The notes under the pieces are model-generated. The model saw only the letters and a program-made list of their open reading frames with translations, ran no database searches and was not told the DNA's origin. Source: Asterella californica (taxonomy: Eukaryota; Streptophyta; Marchantiopsida; Marchantiales; Aytoniaceae). From it: a stretch of DNA of 64,000 nucleotides. The position numbers and the translations under genes are program-made. Shown here piece by piece: positions 24,151-35,948 of this stretch (position 1 is its first letter; each line of letters opens with the position of its first letter). The stretch covers positions 24,227,001 through 24,291,000 of the forward strand of contig JAYKYS010000008.1 in the NCBI GenBank assembly GCA_036924285.1, in the 5' to 3' direction.

Positions 24151-26285
24151 GAGGTTGATCTGAAAGGTGCAGAAAAGTGATGACTTCGGGATGAATTTGA
24201 TCAAATGTAAACAAATGGACTTCAACGACGGAGTCGTGTGTTTGATCCGAGTTACAGATTTGATGACGGATGGCGGACAAGAAGAAACATCAGCAGACGT
24301 GAGTAAACTTCTGAAGGTGCTTTGTGAAGTGATTTAAATCTACATCATTTACTTAACTCTTTCGAGCTTTATATCGGAATGATACATGCTATACACGAAA
24401 CAGAATCTAATCTGAAGTCAATTATCTAAGATAATCATCTCATAATCATCATCATTACTAATCACAACAGACAACTTAAAAGCACTCTGTAAGGATCTAA
24501 CTCTATTTCACCAAAAGCATTTATGACCTTCATAATGAATGATGTTTGAAACTCAACATTTTTCACTATGTTCCAATGGTCTTAGAAGATTCTCGGTATA
24601 ATGCGAAGTTCACTCCAAGTGTTATAGATGTGTGCTCATGTCCCATCTATACTTAACTTTCGCTTCTCCATCCATGTTCGAACTTCTAAATGTCTCTTTT
24701 TCTCCCTCGGCATTCGAACTAGATTCTTCATGAAATATCTTCAAGATTTTCTTGTGGGTCCAAATGTATATCTTTTAGTAGGTAAGAGATCTCTTTAAAA
24801 ATTTTGTGACCTCCAGTAGCTATCTCCAAGCGACTAACTCATGAAGTTTGAACAGAAACTTCACTAATCAGAAGAAATTATGCTAATTGTACAAATTTCT
24901 AGAGAATTGAAATGTGTATGTTTTGATTTTACTCATGAATGTCAACCCCCTCAACTTGGAAAACTTATATCTCCCTCTTTAAACCTCTTCTCCTCATGAT
25001 TTGTGTTGTACAAAATTTTTAATAGTATAATTTGACTTTCACGAATAAACCCTTCAACTTTGAGATATCATATCTCTCTTTCTAGACCACCTCTTCCATG
25101 ATTTCTATTGTACTTGATAGCTTATCAATCAAGCTAAAATACTGGATATTTTCATAGAGAATAAAAAACATAAAATATATGACAAAGATTGTATAAATTT
25201 TTCAGAGAATATAATTCTTAAACTCTTAAATTTTCCTCCTCTAGTAATTATTTTTCCTCTTTTCTCTAAAACCCTTGTTGCATCCACTCTTAACTCTTCT
25301 CGAACCTTTTCTAAGTAGACAAGATATAAAGAATGAACTCATCGCATCATCGATCACTACGAGATACACAAAAGGTTTTAAAGTTGCTAACATCTCGTTA
25401 GCTCTCTCTCTTCTCAACATTCTCTCCATGTGCTCTCTCATGATCTTCTTTTGTCAAATGTAGAACTGAACCCTAAACATTCTTCAACAATCCTTTCAAG
25501 TGAGATCTTGACAATGAAACCAAAAATGTAAACCCTTCGTGGTCTTATCAATCAACTAAGATCTATCTCTCAAACTCCACAATAGTCATCGATCAGTCTA
25601 CAATATGTCAGACTTGTCTTTCACTCAAAGGTCATCTCTGATGACTTTGATGAAAGCACACCATTAACTTGAAATGAAAAATGTTAAGTTCAATCCTTCT
25701 CAAACTCATAAACTAAATTTCTTCATTCTAACAACGTCTCTCAAGTTCTTACATTTTAAAATCTCACATTTTCTCTATATTGCTCAAATTTCATTATGAT
25801 GAGGTGAAAATAAGGATGAGCTCTTCTCTACTCTTCTATTTCTACATTATAGATTTTTACTTCGGACCCTCTTGTAACTCAACCATAAATATTTTTACCA
25901 AATTTTACTAAGATATTATCTAAGATAAAAGTATTATTCACATGAGCTTCTTATCTTTTCACATGAACTTATTTCTTCAAAGTCAACATCTTCTAGAAGG
26001 ATTCTAGAATATTCTAAAAGAATCTTAAATTTCACCTCCCTCTACACTAGGACCCACTAAAAAGATAACATGTGAATCTCTTCTTGTTTTTAATGCGCAC
26101 AAAATCAACAACTTAAGTCCCACCACTAATATCAAGTCAAAAAGGAGAGAAATAATATTTTCCACCTCCCTTCTGTCTTTTAAACAAGATGACAAAATAC
26201 TCAAATAGCGAATAAACATTCTCCACACTTAGTTATAACTAAACATCTTACTAATAAACAAACTTCATATGTGTAACATAAGTCG
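24151..26285. other. AT-rich gene-free stretch
   Basis: No recognised gene. Two diverged copies of a roughly 60-base, pyrimidine-rich unit lie at about 24945-25005 and 25060-25115. Each contains an AACTT core, then ATATCTC, CCTCTTC and ATGATTT, and ends in TTGTAC. This suggests old tandem duplication inside an LTR or satellite. Confidence 0.45.
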
Positions 26286-26289
26286 TTAC

Positions 26290-28440
26290 ATTATCACTTG
26301 TGTCGTGGAACCTGAGATCAATTCCAGTACCACAGGCTCACTTACCTAAAATAGTGGAGTGGCTGAAGAAGAAGATACAAATGATGATCTTGGAGCTGTT
26401 GTTTGCATCGTATTCAAGCAAATGGTACAATGTCAAAGAAGAATGTGTTGTTGCGATTCATCCACGACATGCAGTTAGTGAAAGCATTACAATCAAAAAT
26501 GCTAAGGTAGATCAATTGTGGATGAGTTTGCTGAGGCGTTTGCAGAAAAAAAGATTTACTCAATATATGATCAATTTCAACTAGCAGAGGAGAGTTGAAG
26601 CTTCACGATGATGAGGACACCTTGTGGGTTGGATGATGTGTATCTTATCACAGGGAGCTACCACCTCGGTAACACACATGATGAACGAGATGAATAGAGT
26701 TCTAAGAGACTTCATCCTTGAAGATTGGATCATCATCTCAGTTGGGAGATGAGATTCTCATCCTCCCCACATCCTTTGATGAGAACGTCATCCAATCTCA
26801 TATGAAGAGAAAACTAGGGGTATTGTTTCAGCCATGAAAACCGAGAAGGAGTATTTGATTGAAGCATGGGTGATGGTTGAAGTTGATTGTCTGTCGTTGT
26901 TAGAGATGATCATGAATTGTACTACTCGTGATATTGTGATGTTACGACATATTGCATATATCAAGTCATAGAATCTGGAGTTTGGACATATTGCAGAGAA
27001 GGATAATCGATGACAGATATGTTATCTCGAGCTCGATACGACAAGGAGAATGAAATGGTTGAAGATATTGACAATGTGGATGCAAAGTTCTATTCGATTG
27101 CACACACAAGGAAGGAAGATGAGTTATTTGTTGAAGAGTTATATGATTATGAACTGATTGACATTAGGAGATATCTTAATACGTTGGTCAAGCAATCAAG
27201 TTGGATGGATGAGAGGTTTCTGAGAGTTCAAAGAAAAGCATACAACTTCATATTACTGGATGGGTTTCTTTAGAAATAGCCAAAGTAGAAGGGTGGGATA
27301 CGGCTACGAGTGATTTGTGACAAAGAAGATCAACGAAAGTTGCTTAGAGCATTTCATGAGAATCTTTGAGCTAGACATCGAGAGATTTGGATCATTTTTA
27401 TGAAGTTGAAGGAGCAGTATTGCTGAAAGAACATGTACATGGATGTCGTATTTTTTGTGGAGTCTTGTTTGACATGTCAGATGTATTCAAAAATCTGATA
27501 TCGAGACGGATTACACCCAACTTATTATTGGTAATCCACTTCAAGTGGGTTGTAGATTTGGTGACTATGTCGTTGGGTTGTGGCAGATGAGATACTTGGT
27601 ACTTGCTCGAAAAGATCTTTCAAATCAGGTTGAGGGTAGGGCGCTTAGGATAAAGACAACTGAAGGGGTATGTAAATTTCTCTTAGAAGAGATTGTTTGT
27701 TGATATGGATGTGTGGGGTGAAGTTGTCATTGCCAACTGCTTACAACCTCAAAGAGAATGCTGAGAGGGAATACGGTCATTAGTCCATTGTGAAAGCTTT
27801 GGTGGAGACTTGCAACGAAAGGGCGTGCGAGTGACCTCGACTCTTATCATTTGCATTATGGATGGATCAGACAACGCATAACTTGAGTTACATATCAATG
27901 GAACTCATAATAAGTCATAAATCTATCATGTCAACTGAAGAGCACGTTATGACATGGAGTGTGATATCTTGGAAGGATAATCTTACGAGAGAAGAACTTT
28001 TGCTATTCGGATTAAACAGTTGGAGAGGAGACCTTAGGATATCCAAGTTGCTTTGGATAGGCAATGAGAAGCATGACTGAAGAACAAAGTCAGATTTGAT
28101 CAGCGACATCGTCTAAGACTTAAGAAAATCAAGGAAGGTGATTGAGTATTAGTCTATGACAACGATCTAGACAACCAGCATAGTGCACTACGGAAGTTTT
28201 CCAAGCAGTGGTTTGGTTCATATGTGATGAAGAAGATTCACAACAACACAACATACACCATACAAGAGCTGGATAGAACAAGCTTGAAGATACTAGTGGC
28301 AAGTAAATGTATCAAGATTTTCAAAAAGAAAGATAAAGAGTTCGATCTAACATATATCTTGGATGGAGGATTTTACAATAGAGCTTGAAGATGAAGTCGA
28401 TGAGTATGAAAGAGAGGATGATGAAACTATATGAGTGTCG
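26290..28440 (+). pseudogene. Ty3/gypsy RT-RNase H-integrase remnant
   Basis: The domains are in normal order but heavily broken. 26300-26420 is the start of RT (WNLRSIPVPQAHLPKIVEWL, MMILE, SSKWYNVKE), the same block as the fragment at 1-610. Further RT traces run to about 26830 in shifting frames. 27010-27273 is the segment that precedes integrase (MTDMLSRARYDKENEMVEDI, then RVQRKAYNFILLDGFL). 27290-27620 carries the zinc-binding and core start of integrase (CLTCQM, HFKWVVDLVT). 27690-28380 is the integrase core and C-terminus (VKLSLPTAYN, then NLTREELLLFGLNSW). Many stops and frame changes are present, and the YxDD box of RT is not visible. It is followed directly by a polypurine stretch and an LTR. 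Confidence 0.8.
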
Positions 28441-28500
28441 GTTCACTCTTTCGATGGTATCTCTGGTGCATGAAGGATGCACAAATTTAGAAGAGGTGGA

Positions 28501-29375
28501 TGTCGTGTCGTGGATCGGCTCCTACTTGAAAATCCAAATTTGATGATATGCATAATCGCTCCAAAGACATAAACTTTCACACAACTTTTGGATCTCCACT
28601 TTCATTGCACCAAGTGATAGTGCTCTTTGTTAGCTTCTCATGGGCACTTCATTTATCTGATTTTAACGTTTAATGCCAAAGCTATGAGATTCAAAAGATG
28701 GAAAAATCAAGCTAGACCTTAGCTTATCGGTGCTGATTGGGTATTTGTGGTTCTTGACGTTATACTAAGGGCTCAAAGAGGCTACTCGATCATTATTTAT
28801 AAAGACCTCACGTATTGTGAATTGATGTAAGAAGACAGTTTAAGAGATTAGATTGTATTTATGATTTGTCGATGAACGTTTCAAAAGATAGGGAGGTCTA
28901 ATGCATGCACGCAGGATGTCATTGGGTTCATATCTGTATATGTTACATGCTGGTTAAGACAGTTTGTGAAGAGACGGATCGTGATGTCTGTTTCGAGAGA
29001 ATTGAGATATAAGAAAAAAAGTGGAGTGCTTCAGTGATTCACGAAGAAGAGTTGAACCATTCAGATTTTGAAGTCCAAACTTGCTGTCTTTGAATCCATC
29101 AAGATCAGAACATCAATTTCTTCAAGAAATTGAAGACGGTACGGAGTTTCATCGAGTGATTTGAGAGATGTGAGAAAAATTGACTCATAAGGAAACGCTT
29201 ATGTCATATTCTTGTTCGCGTGCAACATGAGGTTAAGTTGTTCTTCGCAATCGGCAAGCCAAGCTCTTCATTCTTAGTGCTTATGCAATCAAGAGGTCAT
29301 TATCTACTCATAGGAGAAGACTCTATGTAGATTGGCTTGTTGTGTTGTGTGCGGTAAGTGAAGTTAAGCCACAAG
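28501..29375 (+). repeat. 3' LTR of the preceding gypsy remnant
   Basis: AAATTTAGAAGAGGTGGA (28483-28500) is a polypurine tract, followed by TGTCGTGTCGTGGATCGGCT, the same start as the inverted copy at 20696. Similarity between the two copies runs at least to GTAAGTGAAGTTAAGCC near 29369. The true LTR end may lie further on. Confidence 0.7.
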
Positions 29376-30896
29376 GAACGATTTGCGTCAGATCTTTCTA
29401 TTTGATCTTTGATTACACGTTCAACTGAACTATGTGATTTGAGCGCGTCGCACTTAGGATTAAGTCAACAGAAATTGTGACAAGAACAGACTAAGATCAA
29501 AGATTGTTCGGTTTGGATAGTCCGGGCAAATGGTTACACTAGTTGGTTCAGAATCTCTTCGTATTTCTCTACGGTTAGATATTCTATGTATTCCTCAATC
29601 AAACTTCGTGTTCTAAGAAGAACGTCAATCGGTGTTCACACAAGGTGATGTAAAATAATTTCTAAGAAGTTGAGGTGGTCCAAGATCAAAATCCCTCCAG
29701 AAAAGTACTACCATCCTTGCACGTCTCAAATATAGCTTCACACTCATCGCAACCTTCGATCTCTTCATCCTCCGATCATGATTATCAGGTTCCCGGAGTT
29801 CTATGTATAACTAGTAAATTTCACACGAAAGAGGTTTTTCCCAACCGAAGCAAGAGAGAATTCCTCGAAGAAAGGCGAACTTTTCGTAGTGACTTTATAC
29901 TGTAGAACAAAACTTCCAAGACATCCACCTGCAATGGTTTTGCATGATCGTGACGCAAACTGACGCGTCATGCGTCATAATGACACTACCCACGAGTCAA
30001 GATTCAAGCAAGCTGGACCGGATACCGTAAACATAACAGGCCATAAAGTAGTTGTACCACGACCGAAAGTTGGACCATTTGTTTGAAAATTGACCTCATC
30101 GCTTTTGTCTTCTACTCGTCAGTTGTCCCGGTCGTTGATGCCCTGGCAAGAATCGCTGCGTTCTAGAGGCCAGGGCCGATCCGGATCGTCCTCCGGGGCT
30201 TGTCTGCAGTCGACACTTTGTACTGCTTTGTAATTTGTTGATACTTTAATACTGCAGTGATGGAGTTCTGATAGTGTGCATTTACACCATTGCAAATTCA
30301 TCGAAGGTGTTATGGAGGTGGTGAGATGTTAGATTCATCCTTAATGGAATTATGTAAGTATCCAAACGGGAACGAGCACCGTAACAGAGAAAGGTCGGCT
30401 CTTAGCCCTAATCTTAAACAGCTGAAGATGCATGCGATGCTAGGAGACGTGCGACTGCTTCCCGATCAGGTAGAGATGTGTGAATTTAGCATCTATTGTG
30501 AATGAAGACTAGTGAAAACTATAGTTGCTGTTGTTTGCAGAACTGAGATCCGCCAGCATTGGATGTGGGTTTCGCTAGCGTCCGAGTAACGGGCAAAATC
30601 AATTCTTTGAAAGACGTCTTTAGGTTCATGTAGACACCAAAAAGTCCGGGTGACGACCTTGCATGAACACACGACCGTCGTACAGTTGTCTCGTCGAAAG
30701 ACTGAGGGTCGTTAAATGATGTAATCCCGTGAATCCTTTTATATGAAAATCTGAAATCATAGTTGAAGCCATGTGCGTGCGATGATGAGCGGACGGAGCG
30801 GAGTATGTTAGTTTACAGAGTGCAGATGGGAAGCTTTAAGGTCATGCACGTTTTTCACCTAAAATGCAATAGCCGCTGATACTTACTGCTTTGCAG
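29376..30896 (+). other. Upstream region of the IFT57-like locus
   Basis: No exon could be assigned with confidence. Small frames (29675-29905, 30290-30505) show no domain. A consensus-like acceptor TTGTTTGCAG at 30531-30540 may begin an untranslated or N-terminal exon of the locus downstream. Confidence 0.35.
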
Positions 30897-33800
30897 TTCG
30901 GAGTAAGAGCAACGGTTTTGATGGAATTCATCATTGATAAGCTGAAACTTCTAAACTATGAGCGAGACTTCTGTTACTCGAGGTATTTAAATTACAGCTT
31001 CGACATACTTCAATAGAAGTCAAAGTGAATATGACTGAATACCATCCCTGCATCGTCTATTCAAATGTAACGATGTGTTTCTGCAGCTGCATTAACTTGT
31101 TTCACAAGAAGTTTGCTCCGGATCAGATTTCCATGTGATATGGAACCACATTATTTCTCATCCATCGTATTACTGTTAAAGATATTCACTGTGAATCTTT
31201 CCGGAAATGTATTCAGGAAGCCACCATGGCCACGGTTGCACAAGCTCTACTTTGCTCTGCCAAGCCACAATCGTAATGAGCAGTTTCTCTACTTCATAAA
31301 CATCCTAAGCATAAACATCATCGCCTTCAAAGTAGTATCAACAGCTCCATCAGAGTACTGTGCTGTAGCTCCTTCAGTTAAATCAGACAAATATTTGTAA
31401 GGATATTATGACTAGCTTCACAGGTGCACCAAACAAAAGAAGAAACGCCCAACTAGAATTACTGAATCTTCTAGAACCAAACTTATATTAATTTTAACTA
31501 ACATCTTAAAATGCATCGGACAAGAGTTGAACCTGCGACTCTCAAATAATGGATAACCTTCCCGGAAATTATTTGAATCAATACTTTGGACTTGAGGATC
31601 TGACATCGATCCTCTCTTTCTAACTTGAGAAGTACCCGTAAATGCTGGATCTTGCATCTTATCTTTGGTCTGTGTCCTGGGAGACCAAAGAGTAATGTTG
31701 TGTTGTCAAACACGTTCGATGTTAAATGAAACCCGAAATCAAAACGTCTTCAGTTTCTGTGACCTTTAAAGGCAGAGAAGGACTGACTCAGAGAGATGTA
31801 ATCTAATATGTTTTGCGACTGTATGATGCACTGTGCAAGGCGTCATGGCTGCTGAGAATAATAGGTCGGCAATTCGAGACCCCATGTGAGGCTGATGACC
31901 CCAACACTGAGTGCGTACTACTTTCTTTCGTGAGTCTCGTCACGTAATTGAGGAGGTACGAAAGTTCAACAAGATCGACAAAGCCTTCCGGGTTGACGTT
32001 GGCTTTCCTTCTCATAGTTGTCAGCATTTGAGATGTGTAAAGGAAACAATACAAATCAGTTTGATGAAGCGAGTTGAAACAATGTGGATGGACGCGTGTC
32101 TATGCTGTTTATGACGTGATCTTTGTCTTTGTAGAGTCTTGCAGTGGTGGAGCTGAGAGAACTTGGTTTTGCTCCTCCGAGTTGACCCCAGCTAAATTGA
32201 AACAGGTGGATTATTCTTTATAGTCTCCCAGAAGCAGTCTCTTGGGATTTACTAACGTACCGTGCTTCAAGCTTTTCCGTGATTGAAGAGGTGTTTGAGT
32301 TGAGTTTGGGGAATTCATTTGATATTTTTAGCGTCTTCGCGTGTTTATCGTAAAAGAGTGGTTGTGCATGGTTAGATGTGTAAATGAACTTTGTCCCCAA
32401 GCGTTTCGTGTAATCACATAAATCTTCCTCCTCCTCCTTCTTCCTTTACCATTCACTTCCATGAAATTCTCATGTTGATTCTTGGACTAAAGCTCTGGAG
32501 ACAAACTAATATGAGAGTTTCACCTGTATGAGAACGACACCTTAAACAGAGGTGCTGTGTGAAGGAGAGACTGAGTTCTAAAACTTCTGTTGGGAGGGCT
32601 GAAAGGACTTGGTGTTTATTTTCGTCCTTTGAACGCACAGGGACATGGTGATGCAGGTGCTTGATGGCTTGACCAGTCTCGCTCTGGAAATCAGGAAATT
32701 CCAGTTCCAACCACCTCTAAATCCGTGTGACAAGTAAGTTTCTTGTGTCCACAGTGACTTGCATATCAATTCCATTTCGGTTTCGAACCACAAAGAACAG
32801 GAAGCTTCTTACTTTCCCGAAGTACCTTTGGATACTTCTGTACCGGAATAGGGGAGATTTAATGAAGCCTTTCGAGTTTTATAAGACTTTGGAAACCTTC
32901 TCCCTTGCCGCTTGCGGTCACCCGAATGTGTCGGTGGTGCACGCGCTTAGAATTTTTCGTTGCAAAGAGAGGTCATTTTAGAAGTCGACAGTTAGGGAGG
33001 CCCCTTTGGCTTGTGAACCATATACTGACAGTTACGGAAGCACAAAGCACGTATAATAGGTTGTTCTGATCTACTGCTCTGTGTATTCAGTTATCCCGAG
33101 GAGTCGCCAAAAGTTGGCACTGACAGCGTGGAAACAGGCGATGAGGTAAGAGCAAGGCCACGGATTACCACAAATATTGACACATTGAGTACTAAATCTC
33201 GACTGCCACTAGGCAGGTCTGGCCTTAGAAGCCTGTGTATGGTTCAAAGTATAAGCCCCTCGTAATTTACGCGTCCGTTCGCCAGTTAGGTACTGAGTGC
33301 ACAAATACTCATTACATACTGTGGTTTTAGTGAATTTTGAGCTGATTGACTGGCTTCTGGATTATGGATCTGTGTTTGTTGCTTGCTCTGTGCTTCCAGT
33401 CTTTAGTGTCATAACGAAGGTGCACATCCCCTCCTCCTTTCTTCACCATGTTATTGCGCTAACGCTCATCAAACTCTTAAGCTTCATTTGTCACTCTCTT
33501 TGCACTGCATATATCCTCGATATTTTCTGTAGTTTTTCCCTGTTACTTTCGAGTGTTATGTTAGGTGGCTTACAGGCTATCCATGCTTAATTCCCTCAAT
33601 TATGCTTCTGCTTCAGCGCACCTTCTCCATCTAGTTATCGTTCAAACTCGATATGCATTAGCCCTCAGATATTGCGGATTCGATGCAGGCCATTCTTAGC
33701 GTAGATTCACCACTTCATTCTTCTCGATATGTACTCTTGGATCCAACATTCACATGTGTGTAAGTGTATGTGGGTACTTCTTACATTGCGCTGCTATCCA

Positions 33801-34011
33801 CATAGCCCACATTTACTCGTGCGCGCAACTGTTGCTGATATGTTGTGTCCTTGTCAGCTCTATTTTCCAGATGCCGAGGACGCCGAAGTGTCGGGGGTGG
33901 ATGAACTCGCTCCAGACCTCGAGGAGAGGAAGTCTTCAGACCTGCGTCTATTTGTTATTATACGTTTAAAGAACACTCTTTGTAGGACGAAGAATGATTA
34001 CGGAAGTTCAG
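30897..34011 (+). pseudogene. IFT57: IFT57-like gene, 5' part (exons before the copia insertion)
   Basis: Eight consecutive exon-like segments match the N-terminal half of intraflagellar transport protein 57, an IFT-B subunit needed to build flagella: 30897-30982 (LMEFIIDKLKLLNYERDF); 31217-31331 (LYFALPSHNRNEQFLYF); 31840-31914 (ASWLLRIIGRQFETPCEADD, PNTEC); 32135-32205 (VVELRELGFAPPS); 32641-32733 (MVMQVLDGLTSLALEIRKF); 33091-33145 (YPEESPKVGTDSVETGDE); 33858 to about 33945 (FPDAEDAEVSGVDELAPDLE); and perhaps 33986-34011. Phases agree across the joins. The 32135 exon carries in-frame TGAs at 32183-32185 and 32198-32200, and the family-like KLK motif there is in the next frame, so the reading frame is broken or the assembly has an indel. 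The intron before 33986 would be only 40 bases. No ATG exon upstream was identified, although an internal ATG at 30921 could serve. Confidence 0.75.
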
Positions 34012-34228
34012 GTTTCCGATAGATCCGCTCCGTGGTCTGTAGGAACAGTTTCCTCGAACTACTAGGCGGTCACCAAGGCATTTCGTTGTGAATTGCAGTA
34101 AAAACAACTTGGAAAATTCTTAAGTAGACCAGTTTCTGACCATCAAAAGTTCCGCCCGTCCTCTTGTTATTTGCTTTACCTCACAGGCAAGCAACATAGC
34201 AGCGTATCTGGACAGAACAGGCGACCAT

Positions 34229-34233
34229 GGTAG
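34229..34233 (+). repeat. Target-site duplication, left copy (GGTAG)
   Basis: GGTAG directly precedes the left LTR of the copia element and is repeated directly after the right LTR. Confidence 0.9.
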
Positions 34234-34609
34234 TGTTGAGGGCCGATAGAGTTATCGACTCACTGTGATTACAGTACCTTATTTAGTCTAGTAGTGCCTT
34301 GAATAGGTTCCTCTCTACTGATTCACAGCCGTTTTCGGTTCATGTGCGTCTCTCTGGATATAGTCATCGCAGAGGCTGAAGGGATATTTATCTCAGCGCG
34401 TACTCCTTGCTACAGTATATAGATCTCGTTGTTTGTTTACTTACACAGCTTTGGTAGTAGTCCTAGTGTGGCCCGTGAGAGTCTCTTTCTGTATTCACTG
34501 TCAGCTGCAAGGTGTTGTTGGCAATCTCATCTGTTTCTCTTCACTGTACGTGGTGTCACTGCGATTGATTAGAAGCTGCTTCCGTAGCACAGTCTCGTTA
34601 TTCTCAATA
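34234..34609 (+). repeat. Copia left LTR
   Basis: Starts TGTTGAGGGCCGATAG and ends TTCTCAATA. A TATA-like GTATATAG at 34415-34422 is a candidate promoter for the element transcript, and the same site occurs at 39085-39092 in the right LTR. Confidence 0.95.
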
Positions 34610-34623
34610 GGTTATGGGTCCAC
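34610..34623 (+). promoter_or_regulatory. Copia primer-binding site, half-tRNA type
   Basis: GGTTATGGGTCCAC begins on the first base after the LTR. It is complementary, with one mismatch, to the anticodon stem-loop region of plant initiator tRNA-Met, not to its 3' end. Some copia elements, such as Drosophila copia itself, are known to prime from a half-tRNA in this way. Confidence 0.65.
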
Positions 34624-34714
34624 GCTCACAAGTCTTAAGCTTACCAGTCTAAGCAATTAGATATTCTTCAGCAAAAGAAATCTATAGAACAGATTGAGTG
34701 TGTAGCCATTCAAG

Positions 34715-35164
34715 ATGGGTAGCAAGCTTGATCCGAAGGACGTAAGTCATATCTCTAAGTTTCAAGGTCAAAATTTCCAACTCTGGAAATTTCAGATGGT
34801 GATGCTTCTTGAAGCGAAGGAGGTGTTGGACGTTACAAAGGGCAGTGATACTTTTGCTCACGCAGCAGCAAGAGGACCGGACAGGGAAGCGCAGTGGAAG
34901 AAGAAAGACAATGCTGCAAGAATGTACATCTGTGCAGCGATCGATGAGAAGTTATTGGAGAGATTAGTAAATTGTACCACTGCTCATCAGATGTGGAGTC
35001 GTCTGAGTACTCTTCATGAACAGAACGCCTTGGAAAACAAGCATATCCTCCAACAACAGTTCTTTGAATGCAAAATGTTGTCTGAAGAGGATATAGCCAG
35101 TTACATAAGCAGAATAGAAGCACTGGCCAAGCGACTCAATGATTTTGGCCAAGCGACTCAATGA
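34715..35164 (+). CDS. Copia gag, N-terminal part (frame broken at its end)
   Basis: The ATG-initiated frame starts MGSKLDPKDVSHISKFQGQN, with the FxGxNFxLWKFxMxMxLEA pattern typical of plant copia gag, then an all-helical segment (MYICAAIDEKLLERL, HILQQQFFECKM). Its last codons run into a 22-bp tandem duplication (35125-35168), which shifts the frame and ends this ORF at 35164. The protein continues in the frame of the next ORF. Gag packages element RNA in virus-like particles in the cytoplasm. Confidence 0.85.
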   Translation: MGSKLDPKDVSHISKFQGQNFQLWKFQMVMLLEAKEVLDVTKGSDTFAHAAARGPDREAQWKKKDNAARMYICAAIDEKLLERLVNCTTAHQMWSRLSTLHEQNALENKHILQQQFFECKMLSEEDIASYISRIEALAKRLNDFGQATQ

Positions 35165-35168
35165 TTTA
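35125..35168 (+). repeat. 22-bp tandem duplication causing a gag frameshift
   Basis: Units 35125-35146 and 35147-35168 begin GGCCAAGCGACTCAATGATT and differ only at the last base. Their 22-bp length is not a multiple of three. Confidence 0.95.
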
Positions 35169-35948
35169 GGAGAATCCATGTCTTTCTCTGCTGTTATTAC
35201 TAAAATCATATGCAGTTTGCCTTCTACATACAGAAATGTACTTGCAGCGTGGGATAATGTACCATCCGACGAGCAAACGTTGGAAAAGCTCACCACGCGG
35301 TTGTTGAAGGAAGAAGCCCTCTACATCAACAATGAAGCAGCTGCTCTTGATAACAGTCAAGCTCTGCTGAGTCAGAATCAGAGAATTCTCATACCGTTTG
35401 AGAAGTCATCCAGGAAGGTCAAGATCGACGAGTTGAAGCGGAAATATCCTTGTCGTAACTGTGGCAAGCGCGGCCATTGGGCCAAAGAATGCAGAAGCAA
35501 GAAAAAAGTTCTACAAGGAACTTCAGGTGAATCTTCGGTTAGTACAGCAAATCTCTCGACCAGTGTAGCATTTGCAATTGAATCTTCGTCTCAAACTGAG
35601 GTGCACACGTGGTATGTCGATGGTGGTGCTAGCGAACACATGACAGGTCAAAGATCATGGTTTAGCACTTTTAGATCTATTCCACCGAGAGCATGGCCAG
35701 TACATGTTGCAGATGATCGTGAACTCTGGGTTGAAGGCGTTGGTAATATCCTCATCACGACATCTGTTGGAGATGTTACATTCAATGGCATGCTCCACGA
35801 TGTTCTTTTTGTACCTTCATTGAGAAGAAATCTTTTCTCTATAGGTCAGGCAGCAGACAAAGGCATCAGTACCTTATACACAAAAAATATGTGTAGTCTT
35901 GTTAACGACAAAGGTGATGAGAGGTCATCGAGAGAAAAAGTTGTATAG
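35139..35948 (+). CDS. Copia gag C-terminus and protease
   Basis: The frame contains a perfect CCHC zinc knuckle, CRNCGKRGHWAKEC (C-x2-C-x4-H-x4-C, ORF residues 105-118), and then the copia aspartic protease with WYVDGGASEHMTG, where the active-site triad is D-G-G rather than the usual D-S-G. It is followed by the conserved NILITT segment and VLFVPSLRRNLFSIGQAADK. The ORF ends in a frame change between 35899 and 35948, where the downstream frame picks up GHREKKLYRLDM. The protease would cleave the polyprotein inside particles. D-G-G may weaken catalysis; this is an inference. Confidence 0.85.
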   Translation: MILAKRLNDLGESMSFSAVITKIICSLPSTYRNVLAAWDNVPSDEQTLEKLTTRLLKEEALYINNEAAALDNSQALLSQNQRILIPFEKSSRKVKIDELKRKYPCRNCGKRGHWAKECRSKKKVLQGTSGESSVSTANLSTSVAFAIESSSQTEVHTWYVDGGASEHMTGQRSWFSTFRSIPPRAWPVHVADDRELWVEGVGNILITTSVGDVTFNGMLHDVLFVPSLRRNLFSIGQAADKGISTLYTKNMCSLVNDKGDERSSREKVV

